Source: Rossellomorea sp. y25
GTDB taxonomy: Bacteria; Bacillota; Bacilli; Bacillales; Bacillaceae_B
Length of the DNA stretch: 64,000 bases
Direction of reading: 5' to 3'
Assembly (NCBI RefSeq): GCF_038049935.1
Contig: NZ_CP145886.1
Coordinates: 868,001 to 932,000, forward strand
Shown: piece by piece, positions 25,363-33,832 of the stretch
Layout: every line of letters begins with the position of its first letter
Position numbering within the stretch: position 1 is the stretch's first letter
Notes under the pieces: generated by a model
The model's input: the letters and a program-made list of their open reading frames with translations, nothing else
Database searches by the model: none
Told to the model about the DNA's origin: nothing
Made by a program: the position numbers and the translations under genes

Positions 25363-26648
25363 CTTTTGATTTCCTCTCTGGTGTTTAGTAGATGTGAAAC
25401 AGCTCGTTTAGCGCTGGCTACCGATGCATCAACGAGAAGCTCCCCATGTGATGCCCAGTCCCCAGCAACATATAGTCCCTCAATTTCAGGAACAGCAGGT
25501 CCGGGATCTTCCGTTCTATTCATATGAGGAAAATCGTGGACAACCGTCATTTTCGGCAGGAACTGTCTTATTACTAATTCATTCCGCCAGCCGGGTTGAA
25601 CCACATCTAACACGTGCTCCAACTCAGCCTCATCCTTCGCAGCATCTGTTTGTGCCCCCTGATATTTAAAAAGCGATATCAGCTGTGTCCCATCATCACT
25701 CAAGATAGCAGGCCTTGGTTTACCCTCCCGTGAATGGTTCGAGAGGAAAATGGATCGATCCAATCCATAAGTGAATTGGTTCCTTGGCTTAGGCAGCTGG
25801 CGTAAACCAACATCCAGACAGGCAACCGTAACAGGAATCGATTGATCGTTCCACGTGTGAAGGGCAGTTTGATCTGCATGAGGAACCAGCTTGTGAGAAA
25901 TAGACGGTGGAGTGGTTAGTATGACATTGGATACTTCTATTCTAGTACCATCTTGACATAAAATCGAGTGTACGTTTTGATCTTGATGTTCGATTATCCC
26001 CACCTTACGATCACTGACCAATTCCACTCCCAGTTGGACAGCAAGTTTACGCAGTTCTTCTACAAGTGTCCCCCATCCTTTATCGAGATACCGAACCCCA
26101 TTAAGTGAACGCTGCAGTTGCTTTAAGGCAGGCCCTGCAGTGTGTAATTCAGGTGCAAGGACATAAGTGGATGTTCGGAGCAGTGCATAGAACACGTTCC
26201 GCAGCATGGGATCATGCAATTGAGTTTCTATCCAATCGCGTATACTGATCTCGTTCCAAACGCTTGTGTCCATTTTACCTAATTTAATGAACCACTTCGC
26301 GAATTCGAGCTTTCCTGCCCAACTTAGGAGCGGTGTTTGAAAGAAGGAGGATATGTTCGTTGGTAAGGGCACTACTTGTTCTTTCCACATCCCGTAAGCA
26401 TCGATAGAAGGTGTGCTCCCCTCAAGTCGTAATCCGAGTTCCCGGAATGCTTCATACGCCTCCCCTTTATATAGTGCATGACCGCCCAAATTAAAATAGA
26501 CCCCCTGTTTTTTGTTGGTGATGGCTCTGCCCCCAAATCGCTTTTGCTGTTCGAATACAAGGGTTCGTTTTCCTGCTTTTGCTGTATGGATAGCAGCCGT
26601 TAATCCAGCGATTCCTCCACCTACAATAACCACATCATATTTTCCCAT
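25359..26648 (-). CDS. FAD-dependent oxidoreductase (amine-oxidase/phytoene-dehydrogenase-like)
   Basis: About 429 residues. The N-terminal FAD-binding Rossmann motif VVIVGGGIAGLTAAIHTAKAGKRTLVFEQQ is followed by RFGGRA. The C-terminal FAD contact EGLYVAGDWASHGELLVDASVASAKRA completes the flavin site. Substrate unknown; the family oxidises amines, carotenoid precursors or porphyrinogens. Four ATGs open the frame; the last (26648) has the best distance from AAAGG. It is the first gene of the operon with the ECF41 sigma factor. Confidence 0.85.
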   Translation of the reverse strand: MGKYDVVIVGGGIAGLTAAIHTAKAGKRTLVFEQQKRFGGRAITNKKQGVYFNLGGHALYKGEAYEAFRELGLRLEGSTPSIDAYGMWKEQVVPLPTNISSFFQTPLLSWAGKLEFAKWFIKLGKMDTSVWNEISIRDWIETQLHDPMLRNVFYALLRTSTYVLAPELHTAGPALKQLQRSLNGVRYLDKGWGTLVEELRKLAVQLGVELVSDRKVGIIEHQDQNVHSILCQDGTRIEVSNVILTTPPSISHKLVPHADQTALHTWNDQSIPVTVACLDVGLRQLPKPRNQFTYGLDRSIFLSNHSREGKPRPAILSDDGTQLISLFKYQGAQTDAAKDEAELEHVLDVVQPGWRNELVIRQFLPKMTVVHDFPHMNRTEDPGPAVPEIEGLYVAGDWASHGELLVDASVASAKRAVSHLLNTREEIKR

Positions 26649-26680
26649 CATCATCATCCTTTTGGTTTATTTACTGATAT

Positions 26681-26707
26681 AACGGATGAGTGAATGATTC
26701 TGTGACA
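26681..26707 (-). promoter_or_regulatory. ECF41-type promoter
   Basis: On the minus strand TGTCACA (26707-26701) is followed by exactly 16 bases and CGTT (26684-26681). This matches the published ECF41 pattern TGTCACA-N16-CGTC except for the last base. It lies 24-33 bases upstream of the oxidoreductase start codons, so the sigma factor probably drives its own operon. Confidence 0.7.
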
Positions 26708-26900
26708 GAATAGAGGAAAAAGATTTTTTGGAAGAAATTGTTGGACAAAGAATGGATTGAGACATAAGTAGTGAATTTAATAGCGAAAAGAGTATTGCTC
26801 CATAATAAAAGTGATTTCCTGATGGGCGCATCTTCAGAATAAGAGGATCACAGCCGTTTCCTGAGGTTATATTTGGTTGTGAGAAGATGTATTTAACTCC

Positions 26901-26929
26901 TTGACAATTTATAAAAATTTTATTATCCT
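26901..26929 (+). promoter_or_regulatory. sigma-A promoter of the adenosine deaminase gene
   Basis: TTGACA (26901-26906), 17-base spacer, TATCCT (26924-26929). The transcript would begin about 15 bases before the riboswitch aptamer. Confidence 0.65.
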
Positions 26930-26951
26930 TTAAAAAATTAATATTCTTACA

Positions 26952-27016
26952 TTCGTATAACTCCAATAATATGGTTTGGAGGTCTCTACCAGGAACCAAT
27001 AAATCCTGATTACGAA
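26952..27016 (+). promoter_or_regulatory. adenine-type purine riboswitch aptamer
   Basis: P1 is TTCGTA (26952-26957) with TACGAA (27011-27016). P2 is CTCCAA/TTTGGAG with loop TAATATGG. P3 is CAGGA/TCCTG with loop ACCAATAAA, and the junction has TCTACC. These are the conserved elements of purine riboswitches. The junction base in TGATTACG is T where guanine riboswitches have C, which predicts adenine specificity. The gene it controls, adenosine deaminase, fits. Confidence 0.9.
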
Positions 27017-27062
27017 GAAGATACTATTATGAGTATTTTCTTCGTAATCAGGATTTTTTTTG
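27001..27062 (+). terminator. riboswitch expression-platform terminator
   Basis: An 18-bp perfect stem (27001-27018 with 27039-27056) ends in a run of T. Its left arm uses the 3' half of aptamer P1 and P3, so ligand binding and termination exclude each other. Adenine should turn expression on, as for the pbuE switch of B. subtilis. Confidence 0.88.
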
Positions 27063-27084
27063 AAAAAATGGAGGAGGAACAACA

Positions 27085-28077
27085 ATGAATCATTCTACAA
27101 TGCCTAAAATTGAACTGCACTGCCATCTGGATGGGAGTGTCAGACCTGAGACTATTATTGAAATGGCCAAGAGAGATGGCATAGATCTCCCTTCCTTTGA
27201 AAGGGAAGAGATGAAAGAAGAGCTCATTGCCCCATTAGACTGCGAATCATTGGATGAATACTTAGAGAAATTCTCGATCCCTAATGCCGTGATGCAGTCA
27301 AAAGAAAATTTAAAGAGAATCACCTTTGAGCTTTATGAAGATGCAGCGGAGGAAAACGTGAAATATATGGAGGTCCGGTTCGCCCCGCTGCTTCATACAC
27401 AACAGGGATTATCGGTAGAAGAGATCATTGGAAGTGTCATTGAAGGCATGAAAGAAGCAGAAGAACAGTTTGATATTAAAGGAAATATCATTTTGTGTTG
27501 TATGAGAACGATGTCTCCGGAACGTGCCTTTGAGGTCGTTGAAAAGGGGAAGGGCTTCCTTGGAAAAGGAGTCGTCGCGATCGATTTATGTGCGTCCGAA
27601 GAAGAAGGGTTCTGCGGGAAGTTCATTGAACCCATCACCCTGGCGAGGGAATATGGATACAGAGTCACGATCCACGCCGGTGAAACGGGCGTTGGAAGAA
27701 ATGTGCTCGAGGCCGTTGAATGGCTCGGGGCAGAACGAATCGGGCATGGTGTGTATATTACAGACTGTCCGGAAGCGTATCAGGTTGTAAAGGATAAGGG
27801 AATTGTGCTTGAAATCTGTCCGACAAGCAATGTTCAGACGAAAGCGGTTAAAACGTTCCGTGATCACCCTCTCTACGATTTTCACAGAGCCGGAATTAAG
27901 ATTACCATCAATACTGACAACAGAACCGTATCGAATACCACGATGACGAAGGAATGTGAGTTAGTCTGGGGTGAATTTGCCATGAGTGAGGAGGATTATG
28001 GGGAGATTTATATGAACAGTGTGGAAGCTGCTTTTGTGAGTGATGAGGTGAAGGAAAGGTTGAAGAAGTACTTATAG
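27085..28077 (+). CDS. add: adenosine deaminase
   Basis: A 330-residue cytosolic zinc enzyme converting adenosine to inosine. Zinc ligands and catalytic residues are in place: ELHCHLDGSVR near the start, VTIHAGETG with the catalytic Glu, ERIGHGVYI, and INTDNRTVSNT with the zinc-binding Asp. The start follows GGAGGAGG. The adenine riboswitch upstream makes expression depend on purine supply, so the enzyme likely works in purine salvage. Length is standard for the family. Confidence 0.95.
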   Translation: MNHSTMPKIELHCHLDGSVRPETIIEMAKRDGIDLPSFEREEMKEELIAPLDCESLDEYLEKFSIPNAVMQSKENLKRITFELYEDAAEENVKYMEVRFAPLLHTQQGLSVEEIIGSVIEGMKEAEEQFDIKGNIILCCMRTMSPERAFEVVEKGKGFLGKGVVAIDLCASEEEGFCGKFIEPITLAREYGYRVTIHAGETGVGRNVLEAVEWLGAERIGHGVYITDCPEAYQVVKDKGIVLEICPTSNVQTKAVKTFRDHPLYDFHRAGIKITINTDNRTVSNTTMTKECELVWGEFAMSEEDYGEIYMNSVEAAFVSDEVKERLKKYL

Positions 28078-28082
28078 GAAAG

Positions 28083-28147
28083 TATGGGGATGATTCTGCT
28101 GCTTCTACTTGACTTCAAAGGAAGAATGAGAACCGTCCCCACGCTTC
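28083..28147. repeat. GGTTCT/AGAACC-type hairpin repeat
   Basis: TATGGGGATGATTCTGCTGC on the left and AAGAATGAGAACCGTCCCCA on the right; member of the dispersed family. Confidence 0.6.
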
Positions 28148-28218
28148 GCTAATTATATTGGAGAGAAGTAGAACAGGACGGTGCCCGCGCGCCGAAGATA
28201 AAAGGATGAATGAGATGG

Positions 28219-28266
28219 AAATGCCCCCGACCGCAGAATGGTACTGCGGTCGGGGGCATTTCTGAT
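28219..28266. terminator. 18-bp perfect hairpin (bidirectional terminator type)
   Basis: 28219-28236 pairs perfectly with 28244-28261 (AAATGCCCCCGACCGCAG and its complement) around a 7-base loop, ending TTTCTGATTT. It separates add from the Cys-rich genes. Confidence 0.75.
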
Positions 28267-28360
28267 TTCGTCCTGTAACTCTATGAGACTAGTTATCAGA
28301 CGTTACACTCTATCTTATATTTCATACTGTATACTATCACTCTAAAAAGGGGATGAAAGT

Positions 28361-29122
28361 ATGCCAAAAAGTAGGAAACCAAGTGTATGTACGATAAGAC
28401 AGACAACGGATGGTACTGATTTTTCTATTCCTTGTGACGGGAGTTCTCGAACGTTCTTTAGGAGTATAACGGATACTATTCATAATGAAGTGAGTGTGGA
28501 TATTCAGAATAGGTCAGAGACTGAGGATTGTGTGATGACCTTAGTAATAGAAAGAAGAGATGGTTCTATCTTTACTAAGGTCGTCCAGCCCCCTCAACCT
28601 TCAGAGACTAGTAATGGGTATTCCATTTATGATCAAGATGTGGTCAGTATTTCCGTCAGATGCGAGGGAAACCCGGAGAAAACGTGTGATGGATTAATCT
28701 TTTTTAATAGTTTTTCTTGTTATTGTATAGAATGTGGGTTTAGAAGGTGTGAAACGAAGACGGTCCCTTCAACAGATCCAGGATGCATGACAATACCAAT
28801 GAACACCTTTGCTAGATTTAATCAACCGTGTGATGGGGAACTGCGAACCATTTTAGATAATTTGTCCGATCGGAACAGTACGACGAGAGTAACGATTCAA
28901 AATTTCTCGCCCGAATGCAAGATGACAGCCATTATTGAGGCCAATGACGGAGCAAAAATAGAGAGGACCGTCATCTTCACTCTTTCATTCAATCTTTCTG
29001 TTGAAGACATCAGAAAGGTATCAATAAGGTGTGAAGGAGAGCCAAATGGTGTCTGCGAAGGAACAGTGACCTCTGAAAAGAGATCCTGTTTATGCTGCAA
29101 TGAGAGAGTGTTAAAAGATTAA
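28361..29122 (+). CDS. Cys-rich two-repeat beta protein, possibly endospore-appendage-like
   Basis: 253 residues made of two ~115-residue repeats (about 8-128 and 135-250). Each repeat has a shared pattern: IPCDG or QPCDG, an RT(F/I) strand, VxIQN, a C-MT-xIExxDG hairpin, VSIRCEGxPxxxCxG and a closing CxC pair (CYCIEC, CLCC). No signal peptide. The Cys-rich ends with a beta-sandwich of this length recall DUF3992/Ena endospore-appendage subunits, but I cannot confirm kinship. Start ATG 28361 follows AAAAGGGG. Confidence 0.65.
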   Translation: MPKSRKPSVCTIRQTTDGTDFSIPCDGSSRTFFRSITDTIHNEVSVDIQNRSETEDCVMTLVIERRDGSIFTKVVQPPQPSETSNGYSIYDQDVVSISVRCEGNPEKTCDGLIFFNSFSCYCIECGFRRCETKTVPSTDPGCMTIPMNTFARFNQPCDGELRTILDNLSDRNSTTRVTIQNFSPECKMTAIIEANDGAKIERTVIFTLSFNLSVEDIRKVSIRCEGEPNGVCEGTVTSEKRSCLCCNERVLKD

Positions 29123-29210
29123 AATTAATCCAAAAGAAGGAAATTTATGTCGCCTTACCGCATGGAAGAAGACAGACATTTCATGACAAAATAAAAGGAG
29201 CTGATTTAAT

Positions 29211-29995
29211 ATGAATGGTGTTGATTGTAGGAGTGCCAATACATTATGTAATATACAGTCTGAATCATATTTAGATAATGATTTCTCTATACCCTGTGAT
29301 GGGGAAAGGAGATATTTCTTCGAGATCATGGGAGGGGACAAATGTAGTGAAAGTATCGTGAGTATTAGAAATATCACAAGGCCGCCAGCTACCTGCACGA
29401 TGACCTTGATCATAGAAAAGAATGACGGGACCATCATAAGCAGGGTTGTTCCTCCACCAATCCAAGTATTTAATAGTAATGCCATCGCTATAGCAGTAAA
29501 TGGGTTAAAGAGTGTCTCAGTGAAATGCGAAGGTTTACCTGAGAATACATGCCAGGGACAAATTACAGTATCTCAACAAGTATGTGAATGTCTGTCATGC
29601 CATACTTGTTCTATGAAAAAGAAGAAAAAGTGTAAGGGCAGGAGTATCGAACAAGAGGAATGCAGTCTACAAGGACTGCAATTATCCCCTTCGTTCCCCA
29701 GTTTTTTGAACAGAACTGTAATGGTACCACTCGAACCGTATATGAAGATCTATCGGCTCGTGAGAGTGTGACCCAGATAACCGTATCCAATCTAGAAGTA
29801 TCCGGTTCTGAAGAATGTATGATGACCGCTATCATTGAAACAATGGATGGCAGAATAACTACTGAAATCATAGAAGGTAGAGAAGCTTTTCTTGTTGATA
29901 ATATTAGAAGTCTTTCAATTACATGTACAGGTGATCCAGACGGTATTTGTCGGGGGCAGTTTACTGGACAAAAGCAATTCTGTTTGTGTTGTTGA
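29211..29995 (+). pseudogene. frameshifted paralogue of the Cys-rich two-repeat protein
   Basis: The first frame from ATG 29211 (AAAGGAG upstream) encodes repeat 1 (FSIPCDGERRYFFE ... SVKCEGLPENTCQG ... CECLSCHTC) and then leaves the pattern after EEC. Repeat 2 continues in another frame from about 29660 (FEQNCNGTTRTVYEDL ... CMMTAIIETMDGRI ... CTGDPDGICRG ... FCLCC). The frame switch lies between about 29655 and 29690. An indel, a sequencing error or programmed frameshifting would each explain it. Frame 2 alone lacks a good ribosome site. Confidence 0.6.
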
Positions 29996-30011
29996 AGTCC
30001 TGAAGCGGAAG

Positions 30012-30073
30012 CCATAGGGCCAGGTTCCTTGGCACCATTTGTATGAGAGCCACGGTACCTGTCCCCGTGGTTA
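30012..30073. repeat. GGTTCCTTGG/ACCTGTCCCC hairpin repeat
   Basis: Opens GCCATAGGGCCAGGTTCCTT, closes CACGGTACCTGTCCCCGTGG; same family as 22695 and 34536. Confidence 0.6.
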
Positions 30074-30090
30074 GTGGTTCGCCTAAGTGA

Positions 30091-30142
30091 AAGAAGGATC
30101 AAAGAACACCCCAACGTTCTTTGATCCTTCTTCTTTTTTTAA
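30091..30142 (+). terminator. hairpin terminator
   Basis: AAGAAGGATCAAAGAAC (30091-30107) pairs with GTTCTTTGATCCTTCTT (30116-30132), followed by CTTTTTTT. 17-bp perfect stem. Confidence 0.85.
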
Positions 30143-30167
30143 AAAAAATCGTTCTATTACGCACCTC

Positions 30168-30220
30168 TATAGTGTATGATACATAGTATAAACCATATAG
30201 TGTACGACACACAGTATAAT
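30168..30220 (+). promoter_or_regulatory. tandem PadR operator and -10 box
   Basis: Two 23-base sites (30168-30190 and 30196-30218) begin TATAGTGTA and end AGTATA; the first contains the palindrome TGTATGATACA. Their centres are 28 bases apart. A TATAAT at 30215-30220 overlaps the second, so binding by the PadR protein would block its own promoter. Confidence 0.65.
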
Positions 30221-30240
30221 TCAATCAAAGAGGTGAACAT

Positions 30241-30582
30241 ATGGATAAGTCACTGCTGACTTCCTTGACGACGGAACTGAGGAGGGGGACATTGACCCTG
30301 GCCGTATTGAGTCAATTGCGGTCACCCCAGTATGGATATTCACTTGTCCAATTACTGGAGAAAAGCGGAATTTCGATGGAGCAGAGTACACTTTATCCGC
30401 TGCTGCGCCGTTTGGAGAAGCAAGAACTGGTCACTAGCAGCTGGGACCGGTCGGAAAGCAGGCCGAGAAGGTATTATGTGCTGAGCGAATACGGCACTGA
30501 GATCTTGGGACAGTTACAGGCCGAATGGGAAAAGATGTCGGGGGAACTGGCCATTTTATTAAAGGGGGATGAGGAAGGATGA
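30241..30582 (+). CDS. PadR-family transcriptional regulator
   Basis: A 113-residue winged-helix regulator. The core RGTLTLAVLSQLRSPQYGYSLVQLLEKSGISMEQSTLYPLLRRLEKQELV is followed by the wing RPRRYYVLSEYG, with a short C-terminal dimer helix, as in the short PadR type. Start follows AAGAGGTG. It overlaps the next gene by ATGA, the standard pairing of PadR with HAAS-domain membrane proteins. Confidence 0.92.
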   Translation: MDKSLLTSLTTELRRGTLTLAVLSQLRSPQYGYSLVQLLEKSGISMEQSTLYPLLRRLEKQELVTSSWDRSESRPRRYYVLSEYGTEILGQLQAEWEKMSGELAILLKGDEEG

Positions 30583-31565
30583 AGCTTGTTGAACTCTATA
30601 TTCAAGAAGTGATGAGAAGGCTGCCGGAGAAGAATCGGGAGGATATTGCCCTCGAATTGACATCCACGATTGAAGACATGTTGCCGGAGGAGTATACAGA
30701 GGATGATGTGAGGGAGGTACTGACGTCACTCGGGAACCCTGCCGTGCTTGCTTCGAATTATCAAGACAGGCCGATGCACCTGATCGGGCCAAGATATTAT
30801 GATCTGTATATGACGCTCTTGAAGGTCATTCTCCCGATTTCTGCCGCCATCACATTCATCGTGTTAGCCGTATCATCTGTATTGAGCTACTCAGGGGAAT
30901 CAAGTCCCATTGAGATATTCCTGTCCATCGCAGGAAATGGCGTGGTCGAGGTCATCGGAACTGGAATGCAGGTCTTCTTTTGGCTGACCCTCACCTTCGC
31001 CATCATCGAGCGGACCGTTTCTTCGGACAGTCAGCTTCCGATCACCATGAAAGGAAAAGAGTGGACGCCTGATGACTTGAATGACATCCCGTATATCCCA
31101 AAAGAAAAACGAATTTCCAAGCTGGAGATTTTCGGAGGTCTGGTATGGACGGTCATCTGGTCAACCTGTTACTTTAAAGCGTCAAGTATCGTCGGATTGT
31201 ATGAAAAGAGTGACAACGAAAGAATGTTTACTCCTATCTTTGATCAGGAGGTACTCATGGGGTATTGGCCGTTGGTCGTGGTCCTGATCGGCTTGGAACT
31301 TCACCTGCTTCTTCTAAAATGGAAAGCGGGGGTCTGGACCAGGAAGCTTGCGATCGTGAATGCCGTATATCAGTTCATTCCTGTTCTAGCCTTTATGTTT
31401 GTTTTCAGGAACATGGAGGTGCTGAATACCGGATTCACAGATAGGATACAGGAACTGTTCAACAGCTCCTTCAATTTCCAGTGGCTCTACCTGACGATAT
31501 CGGTTGGATTATTGGTCACTGCGGTGATCAACAGCTATGATGGATTGAAAAAAGCGTATAGATGA
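30579..31565 (+). CDS. HAAS-domain membrane protein
   Basis: A 328-residue protein. The N-terminal HAAS signalling domain (residues 1-65, QEVMRRLPEKNREDIALELTSTIEDML ... VLTSLGNPAVLASNY) is followed by about six membrane helices (for example 83-105, 125-145, 220-240 and 295-315). Such proteins sit next to PadR regulators in Firmicutes and are thought to couple membrane state to gene control. The exact role is unknown. Translationally coupled to the PadR gene. Confidence 0.85.
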   Translation: MKLVELYIQEVMRRLPEKNREDIALELTSTIEDMLPEEYTEDDVREVLTSLGNPAVLASNYQDRPMHLIGPRYYDLYMTLLKVILPISAAITFIVLAVSSVLSYSGESSPIEIFLSIAGNGVVEVIGTGMQVFFWLTLTFAIIERTVSSDSQLPITMKGKEWTPDDLNDIPYIPKEKRISKLEIFGGLVWTVIWSTCYFKASSIVGLYEKSDNERMFTPIFDQEVLMGYWPLVVVLIGLELHLLLLKWKAGVWTRKLAIVNAVYQFIPVLAFMFVFRNMEVLNTGFTDRIQELFNSSFNFQWLYLTISVGLLVTAVINSYDGLKKAYR

Positions 31566-31602
31566 AAAAAGGTTCCGATCTCTTGATCGGAACCTTTTTT
31601 CT
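31565..31602 (+). terminator. hairpin terminator after HAAS gene
   Basis: AAAAAAGGTTCCGATC pairs with GATCGGAACCTTTTTT around TCTT; strong stem with T-run. Confidence 0.85.
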
Positions 31603-31625
31603 TTAAGTCACGGTACCTGCCTGTC

Positions 31626-31895
31626 ATAAAGAAAATTCGACACCAAGAATCAATTATGTAAAAAGAGGATTAATAATCTCCAGAGAGTATTAATTAATCC
31701 AGTACAGGATCAATCATCCCCATTCAGGATTGAATGTGTCCCAATCTGGATTAATTCCAAACTCAAAGGCATTCCCTTTGAGAAACTTCACTCTATAGTC
31801 GGCATCTCATCCCCTCCCAGGACCCGTCTCCAACTAAAAATGGACAATCTAACGCCTTTTCCCGTCGAAAAGCAGATCAAAAAGGACAAATGGAC
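31626..31895. repeat. dispersed intergenic repeat A, copy 2 (full length)
   Basis: ATAAAGAAAATTCGACACCA opens the element. Internal GGATTAATAA-like subrepeats and CAGGATTGAATGTGTC follow, then ATCTGGATTAATTCCAAA, AAATGGACAATCTAACG and CCCGTCGAAAAGCAGATC. Matches copies 3 and 4 along its whole length; no open frame. Directly preceded by a fragment of the ACGGTACCTG repeat family (31608-31620). Confidence 0.75.
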
Positions 31896-32084
31896 TCCGA
31901 TTCGAACAGCAAGCCCGGAACCTCAGTCTTATAAAGTAGTACCGAGGCAAGGACCATTTATCCGGGAAACACACGAGTGAACTTGTGGTAAAATAAAGTT
32001 ATAGGATTGTTCCAATAAAAGGAATTTGATTGATGAACTCTACTGAACGGACTGTACTCTAAATAGGAAATGAGGGAAACACAC

Positions 32085-32660
32085 ATGAAAAACGTGTTGG
32101 TATTGATCACAGACGGTTTCGCCGATTGGGAAGCAAGCTACGTAACGGCAGAAATCAATAAACAAGGAACGGGTTATCACGTTCAGACCATTGCGATTGA
32201 TAAAGAGCCTAAGGTTTCGATGGGTGGGTTAAGGGTCGTTCCGGATCATAGTTTAGAAGATTATCCTATGTCACTTGAGATGCTGATCATTCCCGGGGGT
32301 ACTGGATGGAGAGAAGAAAAAAATCAACAGACAAAGAAGCTTGTGGATCATTGTTTTGAAAACGGAATTCCAGTGGCCGCCATTTGTGATGCCACCACGT
32401 TCTTAGGGATTCATGGATATCTGGATGACCGTAAACATACTGGGAATTCACTGGCCTATTTAAAAGAAGGGGCACCCAACTACCGAGGGGATGAGCACTA
32501 TATAGAAAGGCAATCGGTCAGTGATGGTGGCCTGATCACAGCGAATGGAACCGGGGCATTGGAGTTTTCGAGGGATATCTTGCATAAGCTTGGTGTGCTG
32601 GAAGGGGAAAAACTGCAAGGTTGGTATGATATGTTTAAGAATGGTTTTTTGAAAAGTTGA
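32085..32660 (+). CDS. DJ-1/PfpI-family protein
   Basis: A 191-residue class I glutamine-amidotransferase-like protein. It has MKNVLVLITDGFADWEASYV, MLIIPGGTGW, and a nucleophile elbow with Cys in VAAICDATTFLG, as in PfpI/YoaZ-type proteins. The family covers deglycase, chaperone and peptidase claims, so function is open. ATG 32085 is preferred over 32070, because GAGGGA falls between the two. Confidence 0.85.
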   Translation: MKNVLVLITDGFADWEASYVTAEINKQGTGYHVQTIAIDKEPKVSMGGLRVVPDHSLEDYPMSLEMLIIPGGTGWREEKNQQTKKLVDHCFENGIPVAAICDATTFLGIHGYLDDRKHTGNSLAYLKEGAPNYRGDEHYIERQSVSDGGLITANGTGALEFSRDILHKLGVLEGEKLQGWYDMFKNGFLKS

Positions 32661-32693
32661 TAGAGTACATGAAATACTTGTATGGAGGCTCAT

Positions 32694-33827
32694 ATGAAAT
32701 CACTTAATAAACAATATAATCAAATAACAGAATACATAAATGACCTGCTTCATGATCACCAGGGAGTCGGAGTAAGCGTTGCCATTGTGAAAGATTCAGC
32801 CACGATCTATTCCAAGGGGTTTGGGAATGCCAGGATCGGAAATGCAGAACGCCCGATTGACGGCGATACTAGGATGAGCATTCAAAGTATATCCAAGAAC
32901 TTTATGGCGCTTTCCATCATGAAGCTTGTAGAGAAGAATTTAATTGCATTGGACGATGCGGTTGTTACCTATTTGCCATACTTCAGAACGAAGAATCAAG
33001 AACAAAGCGACAGGATCACCATCAGACATGTGTTATCCCACACGGCAGGTTTTCCTTCAGAAGTGGGGATCGCCAATATGATTGCTCCGAATGTAAAGGA
33101 AATATTCTCAGATACACCGACAGAATTTCAGGAAGCATTGGACCATTATCAGCTTACAGAAGAAGAGATTACTAGTATAAAAAATCGCGAAGATATCACG
33201 AAATGGTTCGAAAAAGTAGAATTGGAATACCCACCAGGGGAGGGATGGAATTATTGCACGGATGCGTATGTGATTCTTGCCGATCTTTTTGAAAAAGTGA
33301 CAGGCCGCAAATGGGAAGCATCCCTGCACGATGACATCCTCACACCTCTTGGTATGAAGCGGACGACGAGTGACCCGCATGAGGTGGAAGAAGATCAGAA
33401 CAGTGCCAGATATTATGTAGGCGAGGATAAAATAGAAACGCCTTTTCCCATCAATCCAATCTCGGCTCCAATCGGGTATTTGTATTCGACTGCCAATGAT
33501 TTAGGCAACTATTTAACATTCCATTTGAATAAGGAATCGGCTATCTTACGATCAGAATTAATAGAAGAAATGCAAAAGCCCATTCATCTTGTAAGCGAAG
33601 AGTGGAGGGCGCCTGGATGTGATGTCAGGAGCTATGGACTTGCATGGTTTACAGATACGTATAGAGGATATAAAATCGTCGAACATGGGGGAGGTCAGTT
33701 AGGTGTCAGATCCCTGATGACCATGGTTCCTGAGCTCAATCTGGGAGTGGTGGTTTTATTGAATTATGATGGGACTATTCATCATGATATTTGTGATAGG
33801 ATCATGGATGTTTTTATGGATTCATAA
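32694..33827 (+). CDS. serine hydrolase of the beta-lactamase (class C / PBP4*) family
   Basis: A 377-residue protein with the SxxK active site in SIQSISKNFMAL, a Tyr-containing second motif in WNYCTDAYVILADLFEKVTGR (Y-C-T instead of Y-x-N) and HGGGQLG as third motif. No signal peptide, so it acts in the cytosol, probably as an esterase or peptidase rather than a resistance enzyme. The changed second motif is unusual. ATG 32694 has GGAGG five bases upstream. Confidence 0.85.
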   Translation: MKSLNKQYNQITEYINDLLHDHQGVGVSVAIVKDSATIYSKGFGNARIGNAERPIDGDTRMSIQSISKNFMALSIMKLVEKNLIALDDAVVTYLPYFRTKNQEQSDRITIRHVLSHTAGFPSEVGIANMIAPNVKEIFSDTPTEFQEALDHYQLTEEEITSIKNREDITKWFEKVELEYPPGEGWNYCTDAYVILADLFEKVTGRKWEASLHDDILTPLGMKRTTSDPHEVEEDQNSARYYVGEDKIETPFPINPISAPIGYLYSTANDLGNYLTFHLNKESAILRSELIEEMQKPIHLVSEEWRAPGCDVRSYGLAWFTDTYRGYKIVEHGGGQLGVRSLMTMVPELNLGVVVLLNYDGTIHHDICDRIMDVFMDS

Positions 33828-33832
33828 CAGTT

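Noticed and set aside
26667..26999. 110-codon minus-strand frame
   Set aside because: It lies across the ECF41 promoter, the add promoter and the riboswitch, and has no ribosome site or recognisable motif.
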